A stretch of 9,261 bases of DNA from AG1 sp035559775 (GTDB lineage: Archaea > Thermoproteota > Thermoprotei_A > Sulfolobales > AG1), in contig DATMAU010000055.1 in NCBI GenBank assembly GCA_035559775.1, positions 1-9,261 on the forward strand, written 5' to 3'. Below are positions 1 to 5,929 of the stretch, piece by piece (within the stretch, counting starts at the first letter, position 1; each line of letters starts with the position of its first letter). The notes under the pieces are model-generated. The model did no database searches. It worked only from the letters and a program-made list of their open reading frames with translations, and was not told where the DNA came from. The position numbers were made by a program, and so were the translations under genes.

Positions 1-346
1 CCCATGTGGTGTCAACAATATCATAGCTTGTTGCACCGAGATGCACATAACCCCCGCAGGAGCCGCATCTCTCGCCGAGGAGATATGTTAGGGAGGCTAT
101 ATCGTGTCCGAGAACCTTTTCAAGCTCGTAGACCTCTCTAACCTCTATATTTTCGGAGCATTTCTCGAGAACTTCAACGCAGTCTTTTGGTGCAAGCCCT
201 GCTTCGACAAGCCCTATCATGAGGGCTGCTTCGACTTTGATATATGTTTTGACTATGTTTCTTAGAGAGAAGATCTCTCTCATCTCCTTGGAGCCATATC
301 TCCACTCAAGGGGACATATATTGGTGGAGATCATATCGGCATCCAT
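1..346 (-). CDS. purB: Adenylosuccinate lyase, N-terminal 115 residues (partial, runs off left edge)
   Basis: This enzyme cleaves SAICAR in IMP synthesis and adenylosuccinate in AMP synthesis, both releasing fumarate, in the cytoplasm. Reading the minus strand leftward from the ATG at 346 gives an open frame to the window edge. It begins with PLEWRYGSKEMREIF (residues 12-26), the usual opening of archaeal PurB. LGHDIASL at 79-86 carries the conserved active-site His (H81). VHLGATSYDIVDT at 101-113 is the fumarase/aspartase superfamily segment with H102. About three quarters of the usual 430-450 residues lie outside the window. The ATG at 346 is chosen because GGTGAT (351-356) sits about 5 bases upstream; GTG at 355 and TTG at 358 are in-frame alternatives, and a stop lies at about 386-388. 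A TATA-like GATAAAATAT (390-399) lies upstream. The family call is secure; the exact start is less so. Confidence 0.93.
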   Translation of the reverse strand, partial: MDADMISTNICPLEWRYGSKEMREIFSLRNIVKTYIKVEAALMIGLVEAGLAPKDCVEVLEKCSENIEVREVYELEKVLGHDIASLTYLLGERCGSCGGYVHLGATSYDIVDTTW

Positions 347-389
347 AGATATCACCAATAGAGTGTTTCCCTTACTACGGTATTTCTAG

Positions 390-399
390 ATATTTTATC
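390..399 (-). promoter_or_regulatory. TATA-like element upstream of purB
   Basis: On the minus strand the sequence reads GATAAAATAT, about 45 bases before the purB ATG. Transcription would begin near 370, giving a leader of roughly 25 bases that contains the GGTGAT ribosome-binding site. It is assigned by position and AT-rich composition only. Confidence 0.4.
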
Positions 400-533
400 T
401 CTGATAGCAAGGTTAGATCTGTTTGTGGGTTTTGACGCTTCTGAGCTCACCACAATATCGCGGATCATTAAGAACCCATCTATCCCCATATAGACACCCA
501 TATGTATTTTAATTCGCATCATTGTAATACAGC

Positions 534-605
534 CTATGTGATAATATCGCTTAAGCAGCCCCTCTCCACACATTCCCTAATCTCCTCCGCTATCCTCCAC
601 CCCAT
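534..605 (-). CDS. Micro-ORF A, 23 residues, homologous to micro-ORF B at 1029-1106
   Basis: This is a tiny minus-strand frame, ATG at 605 to TAG at 534, of unknown function. It contains GWRIAEEIR followed by a short amphipathic stretch ending LSDIIT. It is listed because it aligns without gaps to the plus-strand micro-ORF at 1029-1106, and both end at the same alignment column. The match continues upstream of this ATG, where LYFGRPVS aligns with LYWDEPMS of the other copy, until an in-frame TAA. Many codon differences between the copies are synonymous (ATA/ATC, GCG/GCT, GAG/GAA), as expected for sequence once under protein-level selection. A TATA-like CTATATTT (622-629) lies about 20 bases before the ATG. 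The ATGs fall at different alignment columns, so this may be the surviving C-terminal end of a decayed gene rather than a working peptide. Confidence 0.3.
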   Translation of the reverse strand: MGWRIAEEIRECVERGCLSDIIT

Positions 606-621
606 GCTGACAGGTCTGCCG

Positions 622-629
622 AAATATAG
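622..629. promoter_or_regulatory. TATA-like element between micro-ORF A and the candidate RNA
   Basis: AAATATAG on plus, CTATATTT on minus. Read leftward it would start transcripts close to the micro-ORF A ATG at 605. Read rightward it would start near 650, just before the first long helix of the candidate RNA. The same core with neighbouring bases (TCTGC, then AAATATAGTG) recurs at 9133-9147. Confidence 0.35.
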
Positions 630-649
630 TGTTTAGAGTACTGGCTCCC

Positions 650-870
650 TATCCGTTTGTCCCTGGATGTTCATTCCAGTTATTTTATCTTCGTTCATGG
701 TCACATCCGGGGACTTCCACCTCTACCCACAGGATCTCTAATCCTGTGGGGTCATGGGCGGCCGTCGAGCCAAACGGCACGCGGCTCCCATCTAGCTCTG
801 CCCCAGGTGGCTTGGAGCACTGCTCCCATCGCCGCCCGAGACCTGTGTGGGGAGACCCACACCAGAAACA
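650..870 (+). ncRNA. Candidate structured non-coding RNA, family not recognised
   Basis: This GC-rich island in an AT-rich intergenic region contains a dense set of consistent helices: 659-670 with 703-714 (12 pairs, one U-G wobble); 726-735 with 741-750 (10 perfect pairs, loop CTCTA); 756-762 with 831-837, extended after a 2x2 internal loop by 750-753 with 840-843; and 845-851 with 856-862 (7 pairs, GAGA tetraloop). GTTT at 655-658 can pair with AAAC at 866-869 and close the whole as a multi-branched junction. The wobble pair would be an A-C mismatch on the other strand, and GAGA is a GNRA tetraloop only on plus, so plus is favoured. I found neither the SRP helix 8 GGAA/AGCAG signature nor RNase P conserved region sequences. 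The boundaries are estimates, and overlapping short ORFs here look non-protein in composition. Confidence 0.5.
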
Positions 871-974
871 ATTCTATTCAAAGATTATAAATACCCTTGG
901 GTATCGGTGAGGGGGCAGCTTTTGTGTATGCCATCCCCAATGCTCATGAAGATCCTAAAACCTATTAACCCTCC

Positions 975-990
975 CTATATATATAAAAAA
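975..990 (+). promoter_or_regulatory. TATA box upstream of micro-ORF B
   Basis: A run of alternating TA followed by six A (CCCTATATATATAAAAAAG context) is a strong match to crenarchaeal TATA boxes. A start near 1005-1010 would leave a leader of about 20 bases before the ATG at 1029. A second, isolated TATA-like TTATAAATA lies at 885-893 with no recognisable gene behind it on plus; on minus it would point into the candidate RNA region. Confidence 0.45.
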
Positions 991-1028
991 GAAAACAGCT
1001 CTACTCATATCTATACTGGGACGAGCCT

Positions 1029-1106
1029 ATGAGCGTGGGCAGGAGGATCGCTAGAGAAATGAGGCTCGCCCTCGAAGGAGGCGCCTTAGATAAAGTAATT
1101 GCCTAA
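1029..1106 (+). CDS. Micro-ORF B, 25 residues, homologous to micro-ORF A at 534-605
   Basis: A tiny plus-strand frame, ATG at 1029 to TAA at 1106, function unknown. It contains GRRIAREMR, then a helix-like stretch with LEGG and the ending LDKVIA. Over 31 aligned codons, including 9 upstream of this ATG, I count 14 identities with micro-ORF A plus several conservative changes such as F/W, V/L and I/V. Both copies terminate at the same column. The open frame extends back only to a TAA at 984-986 without another ATG, GTG or TTG. A convincing TATA box lies at 975-990. It may be a real small protein, or the remaining C-terminal end of a larger family of which two copies decayed here. Confidence 0.33.
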   Translation: MSVGRRIAREMRLALEGGALDKVIA

Positions 1107-1189
1107 CCAAGCAAATTGGGACCTAAACACCTATTAATTATTATAAGCATTGATGGAGAAACCCACGAGATCATTGATAAAAGATAAAA

Positions 1190-1215
1190 TTTAGATATTG
1201 AAGTTTTTATCTAAA
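1190..1215. repeat. Inverted repeat, 8-base arms
   Basis: TTTAGATA (1190-1197) and TATCTAAA (1208-1215) are perfect inverted arms around a 10-base spacer, in the AT-rich stretch 1107-1289 upstream of the ATPase gene. They are AT-rich, so chance is a real possibility. The rest of this stretch holds no gene that I can see. Confidence 0.3.
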
Positions 1216-1289
1216 ATGGAAATCTTATGAAAAACATATAGTAGCTAGAGAGAAGTTTAGCGCACTAATCTTGACCTTGTTTATTATCT

Positions 1290-2534
1290 ATGGCGCTAAT
1301 CAGTAATAGGGTAACATTTATCGAGAGAAGAGGTTTAAGGCGATCTGTTGGAGATCTTATCATGGAGATCCTTAGAGGTGCTAAGAGCTCGAAGGTCAAC
1401 ATCGAGGGCTGGCTCGTCAACTTCGTGGATAGAGAGGGCGAGATAGAAAGAATAGTGAGGAGCGGTGCAACAGGAGAGATCATAGGCTATGGTACCCTAG
1501 CTCTCCTCTACGGTCCTAAGGGTTGTGGCAAGTCAACACTGGCTTCTGTGCTCACTAAGGTGTCTATACAGCTTACACCTGCTAGCGAGACTGGTTTTAA
1601 GCCAATCTATGTTGCGTATGATGAGCAGAGAAGCGTGGTTAGCATAACCTCGAGCAAGGATGTTATTGATATTGTGAGAGAGGTTTATGGAAGGGCTGGT
1701 TTGGAGGTTGGCGTGAGTGTTACAGCAGCGCAGGTGCTCACACTCTCAGCCTATGTGAGAACCGAGAGAGGCGGAAATCCTCATGCAAGCATAGCTTCTG
1801 ATATAATATCTATACTTGAGCATAGAGGTAGGGTTGGGAGCTGGTACCTAGTGATCCTTGACGAGTATAGGGTAACAGATCCCCAGAGGCTAGCTGACTT
1901 CCTATATGTGAGGCAGACAGATATCTCGATGACAAATCTAAGACTATATGAGGGTGGGAGAGATATTGTGATCGATATGATCGTAACCACAAGCGATGCC
2001 AGAGCTGCCGAGACCAGGGGTATTGTTGGTGGCAAGATCCGGTGGCTCTTAACATGGAATCTCCCGAGAGAGGCTGCAGATATACTCATAGACCAGCTGG
2101 GAATAGGGGAGAATAGAGAACTACTATGGAGACTTGCTGGAGGAAATCCTAGAGCTCTTGGGCTAATTAGAAGGAGCGGGCTGAAGATATGGCTTATGAG
2201 CGAGGTAATCGAGGGTGTTTTGAGAGCCTTAGACGGTGCTTTTGAGGAGGCTAAAAGGCTTGGTAGAGATCGATCGTGGGTGATGGATCAGGTCAGGGCT
2301 GTTGCAGAGAATCCCGATGCTCTTTTTGGAGAGCCGCTCAGGGATCATCTTATAACCAACAACATAGCGATCTATGTGGCAGCGATGGAGAGGCTAACAG
2401 AACTCCCAAAAGAATCCTGGGTGGGGAGGGTATATGCGTTCCAGATCCCTGCTTATTACTACACACTCAGGGCTATTGCTAAGAAGAACAGTCTAGAGGT
2501 GTCAATAAACGATGTGGTGAGGGAGGCATCGTAG
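1290..2534 (+). CDS. P-loop ATPase of the archaeal ATPase/STAND-like type
   Basis: A 414-residue protein that binds and hydrolyses ATP; its partner is unknown. FVDREGEIERI (45-55) is the FxxRxxEl-type lead-in of archaeal ATPases. Walker A is GPKGCGKST (75-83) and Walker B is LVILDEY (187-193). SD at 235-236 in the strand IVTTSD and the LTWNLP segment (254-259) fit sensor regions, and GGNPRAL (284-290) is the GGxP motif of archaeal ATPases and STAND proteins. The C-terminal 120 residues are helical without a recognised domain, unlike the winged helix often seen. No signal peptide or membrane segment is visible. An upstream in-frame stop (1272-1274) limits the start; the ATG at 1290 is used, with ATG at 1362 (residue 25) still preserving the motifs. 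It lies 101 bases before the eIF2B-fold pair, in the same direction, so co-transcription is possible but unproven. Confidence 0.85.
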   Translation: MALISNRVTFIERRGLRRSVGDLIMEILRGAKSSKVNIEGWLVNFVDREGEIERIVRSGATGEIIGYGTLALLYGPKGCGKSTLASVLTKVSIQLTPASETGFKPIYVAYDEQRSVVSITSSKDVIDIVREVYGRAGLEVGVSVTAAQVLTLSAYVRTERGGNPHASIASDIISILEHRGRVGSWYLVILDEYRVTDPQRLADFLYVRQTDISMTNLRLYEGGRDIVIDMIVTTSDARAAETRGIVGGKIRWLLTWNLPREAADILIDQLGIGENRELLWRLAGGNPRALGLIRRSGLKIWLMSEVIEGVLRALDGAFEEAKRLGRDRSWVMDQVRAVAENPDALFGEPLRDHLITNNIAIYVAAMERLTELPKESWVGRVYAFQIPAYYYTLRAIAKKNSLEVSINDVVREAS

Positions 2535-2635
2535 ATCCATAGTTACGATGATCTCGAAAGGTAAGCAATATAGCGTGCTGGAATCGTTTGAAGGATAGAT
2601 AACCCTCCATGGAATACTCTTGGTAGGAGATTTTA

Positions 2636-3592
2636 TTGAAGAGCATAGATGCTAGTGAGGTGTGGAGAGTCTTAGGAGCTACGGAGGCTGCTACAAGTGT
2701 TCTGAGGGGTTTTCTCGAGGATGTGAGATCCTCTAGAAGTTGGGGAGATATCTTAAGTGCTTTCGACAAGCTTTACCAAGCATGTGTTAAGAGACCCTAC
2801 TCAGCTCTCTTGATAAACACTGCGAGGGATATATTCTCGAGGTTCTTGGAAGAGGCTCCAAGGGATCCTGGGGAGGCCTCTAGAATCATAGAACCTATAG
2901 TATCTAGGGTCTTTGATAACGTGAGGATCATGACGGAACAGGCCTCACTAATAGCCTCTAAAAGGATCTCTAATAACGAGACCATATTCACACTATCCTT
3001 TAGCGGGACTGTCCTTAGGACCGTGGAGAATGTTTTGAGGAGAGGCGATAGCGTGAGGATCATTGTCCCAGAGTCGAGACCCTTCGGAGAGGGGGTCGAG
3101 ATGGCTAAGGCTCTGAAGAGGCTGGGAGCCGATGTGGTGCTGATCGTTGACTCAGCTATTAGGAGCTTTATTAGGAGAGCCTCTAGGGTAGTTATAGGGG
3201 CTGAGGCGATCTCTTCCAACGGTGCTGTTATAAACAAGATCGGCACGGCTATTCTAGCACTCACAGCCAGGGAGGCTAGGATAAGGGTCTTCGTTGTAGC
3301 TGGAAGCTATAAGATCATGCCCGAAACGGTTTTCGGCGAATTAATAGGCTCGCCAGAGATAGGCTTGCCCGACATACCAGGGGATCTATTATCCCTCGGC
3401 GTATCATCAAGCTTCCCCCTATTCGAAGCCGTGCCGCCTGAGTATATCGATGCCATTATAACTGAGAAGGGTCTTATCTCGCCAGCAGCGGTCCCCTATA
3501 TAGTTAGGGATGTATTTGGATCCTGGCCCCCGTCTGTGAAGAGAATAGATGAGCTTTACAACGAGATCAGAAGAAACATTGGGGGGTTATAA
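2636..3592 (+). CDS. eIF2B-fold protein lacking the isomerase catalytic residues
   Basis: A 318-residue protein with an all-helical N-terminal half (about 1-110) and a Rossmann-like C-terminal half. NGAVINKIGT (195-204), PESRP (145-149) and EYIDAIITEKG near the C-terminus are family signatures shared with the gene behind it. In active ribose-1,5-bisphosphate isomerase the catalytic Cys lies in a THC motif and the catalytic Asp in GAD. Here the equivalent positions are Ser121 (TLS) and Glu190 (GAE), with the same 69-residue spacing as in the neighbour. GAE is the form found in eIF2B regulatory subunits, so a non-catalytic or regulatory role, possibly with the neighbour or with aIF2, is my inference. 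The start is TTG at 2636, supported by GGAGA (2626-2630) five bases upstream; the next Met is residue 99. The stop abuts the downstream ATG. Confidence 0.85.
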   Translation: MKSIDASEVWRVLGATEAATSVLRGFLEDVRSSRSWGDILSAFDKLYQACVKRPYSALLINTARDIFSRFLEEAPRDPGEASRIIEPIVSRVFDNVRIMTEQASLIASKRISNNETIFTLSFSGTVLRTVENVLRRGDSVRIIVPESRPFGEGVEMAKALKRLGADVVLIVDSAIRSFIRRASRVVIGAEAISSNGAVINKIGTAILALTAREARIRVFVVAGSYKIMPETVFGELIGSPEIGLPDIPGDLLSLGVSSSFPLFEAVPPEYIDAIITEKGLISPAAVPYIVRDVFGSWPPSVKRIDELYNEIRRNIGGL

Positions 3593-4555
3593 ATGGCTAG
3601 TACACCTGCTGAAGTGCTAAGGATAGCTGATGATATTAGGAGTATGAGGATAAGGGGGGCTGGTAGGATAGCGAGGGCAGCTGCTGAAGCCCTCATAATA
3701 GCTGCGACTAATTATAGCGGTGAAGATCTGGGTGATTTTACCAGCTATATGGAGGAGATATCGAGGCTACTTCTATCAACAAGACCTACTGCTGTCTCGC
3801 TACCCAATGCTATCTCGTATGTTATGAAACAGCTTAGAAAAAGCTATAGAGGTGTTGAGGATGCCAAAGCAGCTGTGATTAGTGCTGCGAGGAGCTTTAT
3901 AGAGCACTCGAAAAGAGCTGTCGAGGCTATAAGCATTATCGGCTCTAGAATGATAAAGGGCGGCGAGACCATAGTGACGCATTGCAACTCATCAGCGGTC
4001 ACTGGGATCCTCACCAAAGCCTGGAGCGATGGGAAGACATTCAGCGTATATGCAACGGAAACCAGACCTAGGTTCCAGGGATATATCACGGCGAGGGATC
4101 TCGCCTCCAAAGGGATCCCCGTAACACTCGTGCCAGACTCTGCAGCTGTCTATATTATGAGGAGAGCCGATCTAGTGATCGTTGGTGCCGACGCTATAAG
4201 CTCCAACGGGGCTCTGGTAAACAAGATCGGGACGTCGCAGATAGCGTTAGCTGCAAAAACACACGGCGTCCCCTTCTACGTGGCTGCCGAGACATATAAG
4301 TTCTCCCCCTATACACTCATCGGAGAGCCCGTCGAGATCGAAGAAAGAGACGCTGAGGAAGTAATACACCCCGTTCCAGAAGGGATCGAGGTTAGAAACC
4401 CAGCCTTCGACACAACCCCAGCTGAGTATATAGATGCCATAATAACCGAGATAGGGGTTATAAGCCCCGAGATGGCTATCATCATAATAACGGACTATCT
4501 AGGCCATAGGGTTAGTATCGACATGTTGAAGGGTTTGGAGGATAGCGAGCCGTAG
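3593..4555 (+). CDS. Ribose 1,5-bisphosphate isomerase (eIF2B family)
   Basis: This enzyme converts ribose 1,5-bisphosphate to ribulose 1,5-bisphosphate in the archaeal AMP/nucleoside degradation route that also uses AMP phosphorylase and type III RuBisCO, neither of which is in this window. The 320-residue length matches the Thermococcus enzyme closely. MRIRGAGRIARAAAEAL (18-34), TRPTAVSLPNA (63-73), VTHCNS with catalytic Cys131 (128-133), TETRPRFQG (155-163), VGADAISSNG with catalytic Asp200 (197-206) and NKIGTSQIA (210-218) are intact. The Cys-Asp spacing of 69 equals that reported for the characterised archaeal enzyme. ATG at 3593 follows the preceding stop with no gap, and GGGGGGT (3581-3587) is a likely ribosome-binding site, so the pair is surely co-transcribed. 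A role as an aIF2B-like factor was proposed historically for this family; the residues favour the isomerase. Confidence 0.92.
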   Translation: MASTPAEVLRIADDIRSMRIRGAGRIARAAAEALIIAATNYSGEDLGDFTSYMEEISRLLLSTRPTAVSLPNAISYVMKQLRKSYRGVEDAKAAVISAARSFIEHSKRAVEAISIIGSRMIKGGETIVTHCNSSAVTGILTKAWSDGKTFSVYATETRPRFQGYITARDLASKGIPVTLVPDSAAVYIMRRADLVIVGADAISSNGALVNKIGTSQIALAAKTHGVPFYVAAETYKFSPYTLIGEPVEIEERDAEEVIHPVPEGIEVRNPAFDTTPAEYIDAIITEIGVISPEMAIIIITDYLGHRVSIDMLKGLEDSEP

Positions 4556-4567
4556 CCAGCTGCTTCG
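4551..4567 (+). repeat. 17-base dispersed repeat, copy 1
   Basis: CGTAGCCAGCTGCTTCG here and CGTAGCCAGCTGTTTCG at 9076-9092 differ at one base. This copy includes the last codon and stop of the isomerase gene. Similarity does not extend outward on either side. The match is only moderately beyond what chance allows. Confidence 0.4.
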
Positions 4568-4569
4568 TG

Positions 4570-4583
4570 CTTCTTATATTTTA
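4570..4583 (+). terminator. Pyrimidine-rich tract after the isomerase gene
   Basis: CTTCTTATATTTTA lies 14 bases behind the stop codon. Archaeal termination often needs only a T-rich stretch, so this is the most likely 3' end of the eIF2B-fold pair. The tract is interrupted, hence low confidence. Confidence 0.3.
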
Positions 4584-5100
4584 CGGTAAAGCCAGGACGC
4601 ATGGCTTTCCCCACAACAATGAGCCAGAGAGGATCTATGAAGGGGGCTGTGAATAAAGATCACTCTAATAGGTGGAGGCCGGTGAAGTCAAGGGAAGAGC
4701 GATTGGTATAAAAATACCAACTGCAGTAAAGCCCGAACCCCTCCATAGGGTCTTTCCCTACTTAGTTGTTATGGTTTCTTGGAACCATTGTGTTTCTTGT
4801 AATTCTATTCCCTATAGGCTTGTTTCAACTGTGCTCTGGGAGAGTTTGCCTAGATACGATTGGCATGGCTCTTAACCATAGTATCGACTTTATAATGACC
4901 TTTGAAAGGTAAGGGACGATGTTCTAAATGCTAGAGAACACCTTCTCTGATATAGATAAGTCCTGCTCAGCTAGGCCTAACAGCAGTAAACAAGTCTGAG
5001 GGAAAAGGATCTCTGTTAACTGGGTAGAGATCCCTGGTGCTGGAGGCAAAGTGTTAAAAACAGGATAGAGGGTCTTATAAACCCTATTACGCTCAATAAC
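4584..5100. other. Non-coding stretch with several short hairpins
   Basis: No convincing gene is visible. It holds four short perfect inverted repeats: 4703-4709 with 4714-4720 (TTGGTAT/ATACCAA, AAAA loop); 4898-4903 with 4905-4910 (ACCTTT/AAAGGT); 5007-5014 with 5026-5033 (GGATCTCT/AGAGATCC, 11-base loop); and 5069-5073 with 5081-5085 (AGGGT/ACCCT) around a TATA-like CTTATAAA. A 67-codon frame at 4672-4875 is rich in Trp, Cys and His and not supported as a gene. No tRNA T-arm or box C/D pair was found. The stretch could be a decayed gene or insertion element, but I cannot name one. Confidence 0.4.
5074..5081 (+). promoter_or_regulatory. TATA box before the degenerate zinc-ribbon gene
   Basis: CTTATAAA, in the loop of a 5-pair inverted repeat (5069-5085), would start transcription near 5105. 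That is upstream of the hydrophobic codons beginning at about 5115, consistent with translation starting before the first ATG at 5172. Confidence 0.4.
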
Positions 5101-5171
5101 TGGGGAGCCCTATAGAGCTGATAAAGCTCCAAGCTGACTATATATGGCAGCTCTTCATACTGCTATTCATA

Positions 5172-5408
5172 ATGTTCCTCATAATGTCCATGCTTAGCAA
5201 TATTCTCCAACAGAGGGAGAGGAAGCCTAGGGAGAAGGTTATAGTTTACACGGTTCTTGCTTGTATTAACAATGACTATGAGGAGAAGAGAGAGTTCATT
5301 CCAGGCGACTATGTTGGGAAGGTTGTGAAGGATAAGAGATGTCCTAAGGATAACTCTGAACTCAGGATAAAGGCTATATATGCTGAGAAGCAACAGATTG
5401 AGAGATGA
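5172..5408 (+). CDS. Small protein with degenerate zinc ribbon and probable N-terminal membrane segment
   Basis: Unrecognised function. From ATG 5172 the product is 78 residues. Residues 22-73 have the outline of a rubredoxin-like zinc ribbon: a strand ending in Cys31, a hairpin GDYVGKVV (45-52), then CPKD (57-60) and a closing strand IKAIYAE (66-72). The second Cys of each expected CxxC is missing: CINN (31-34) and CPKD (57-60), so tetrahedral zinc binding by four Cys is impossible. Codons in the same frame upstream of the ATG, back to a TAA at 5097-5099, encode WQLFILLFIMFLIM-type hydrophobic sequence, a plausible single membrane anchor. No ATG, GTG or TTG lies there; CTG at 5118, behind GGGGAG (5102-5107), is the best candidate for a longer start. 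The gene ends 23 bases from the convergent neighbour. Confidence 0.6.
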   Translation: MFLIMSMLSNILQQRERKPREKVIVYTVLACINNDYEEKREFIPGDYVGKVVKDKRCPKDNSELRIKAIYAEKQQIER

Positions 5409-5431
5409 TCCCAGGGGCCTTGGTGCGATCC

Positions 5432-5920
5432 CTATAACTTGTTAAGATCGTTCAATAGATCCTCAATATACCTCGATATATATGCTAGGTATGCCTCTAG
5501 ATCCCTCAGAGCTATCTCCATAAAATGTCTACCCGAGCTACTATATCTCCTCAGATCCTCTTTGAGCGCGCTCAGCGTGGTATACATGATCTCCAGGTGT
5601 GGTTGTATATTTATGCAGAGCCTTACTCCCGGAGGCGACGAGAAGATCTTGCTCCTCATTACTGATAAAACCCCTTCGAGGGTTTTCACTGCTTCTTCTG
5701 GGGCTAGGGTTGCGACGTTCCTTGCCCTTGATAGTTGTTGAGCCATCTCAACCAGATCTTTCGAGTATCTCCTGAGATCCTCGGTTAGTTCTCCAAGGAT
5801 CTTTTCTGCCTTCTCAACCTCGCCCTTAGCTATGTATTCCCTCAGCATATAGATCGGTTTAAAACACCCCAGCCTGGCTATTGTATCGAGCTTAGAGCCT
5901 AGGATCTTCTCGCTCTCCAT
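5432..5920 (-). CDS. Helical protein of unknown function, downstream of RNase HII
   Basis: A 162-residue protein I do not recognise. It is almost entirely predicted helix, with charged heptad-like stretches at about 30-65 (AEKILGELTEDLRRYSKDL), 70-95 and 105-160 separated by a short Pro/Gly turn SSPPGVRL (94-101). It has only three Cys, two of them isolated, and no signal peptide or membrane span. A helical bundle or coiled-coil dimer is the most likely form. The ATG at 5920 lies 9 bases after the RNase HII stop, and the ribosome-binding GAGGT overlaps that TGA, so translation of the two is probably coupled. Context suggests, but does not show, a link to nucleic-acid metabolism. Confidence 0.75.
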   Translation of the reverse strand: MESEKILGSKLDTIARLGCFKPIYMLREYIAKGEVEKAEKILGELTEDLRRYSKDLVEMAQQLSRARNVATLAPEEAVKTLEGVLSVMRSKIFSSPPGVRLCINIQPHLEIMYTTLSALKEDLRRYSSSGRHFMEIALRDLEAYLAYISRYIEDLLNDLNKL

Positions 5921-5929
5921 AAGTATACC

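Noticed and set aside
352..573. 73-codon minus-strand frame between micro-ORF A and purB
   Set aside because: It overlaps micro-ORF A in a different frame and the purB promoter region, has unusual composition, and its neighbour frame is the one with a detectable homologue.
650..870. SRP RNA or RNase P RNA identity for the GC-rich island
   Set aside because: GGAGCA on plus and GGGAGCAG on minus recall SRP helix 8, but no GGAA tetraloop is placed correctly. GGAAGTCC on minus recalls RNase P CR-I, but it would lie at the wrong end and no CR-V partner is seen.
629..1032. Three overlapping plus-strand frames (629-910, 657-890, 847-1032) in the GC-rich island
   Set aside because: Rich in Ser, Pro, His and Arg with no protein-like pattern; the GC content and perfect helices explain the lack of stops better as an RNA gene.
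2797..3264. 155-codon minus-strand frame opposite the eIF2B-fold gene
   Set aside because: A shadow of the plus-strand gene; no homology pattern, while the plus frame carries clear family motifs.
4672..4875. 67-codon frame in the gap after the isomerase gene, considered as a TnpB remnant
   Set aside because: Trp/Cys/His-rich tail, no catalytic or zinc-finger motif, no inverted ends or target duplication found; only a vague resemblance.
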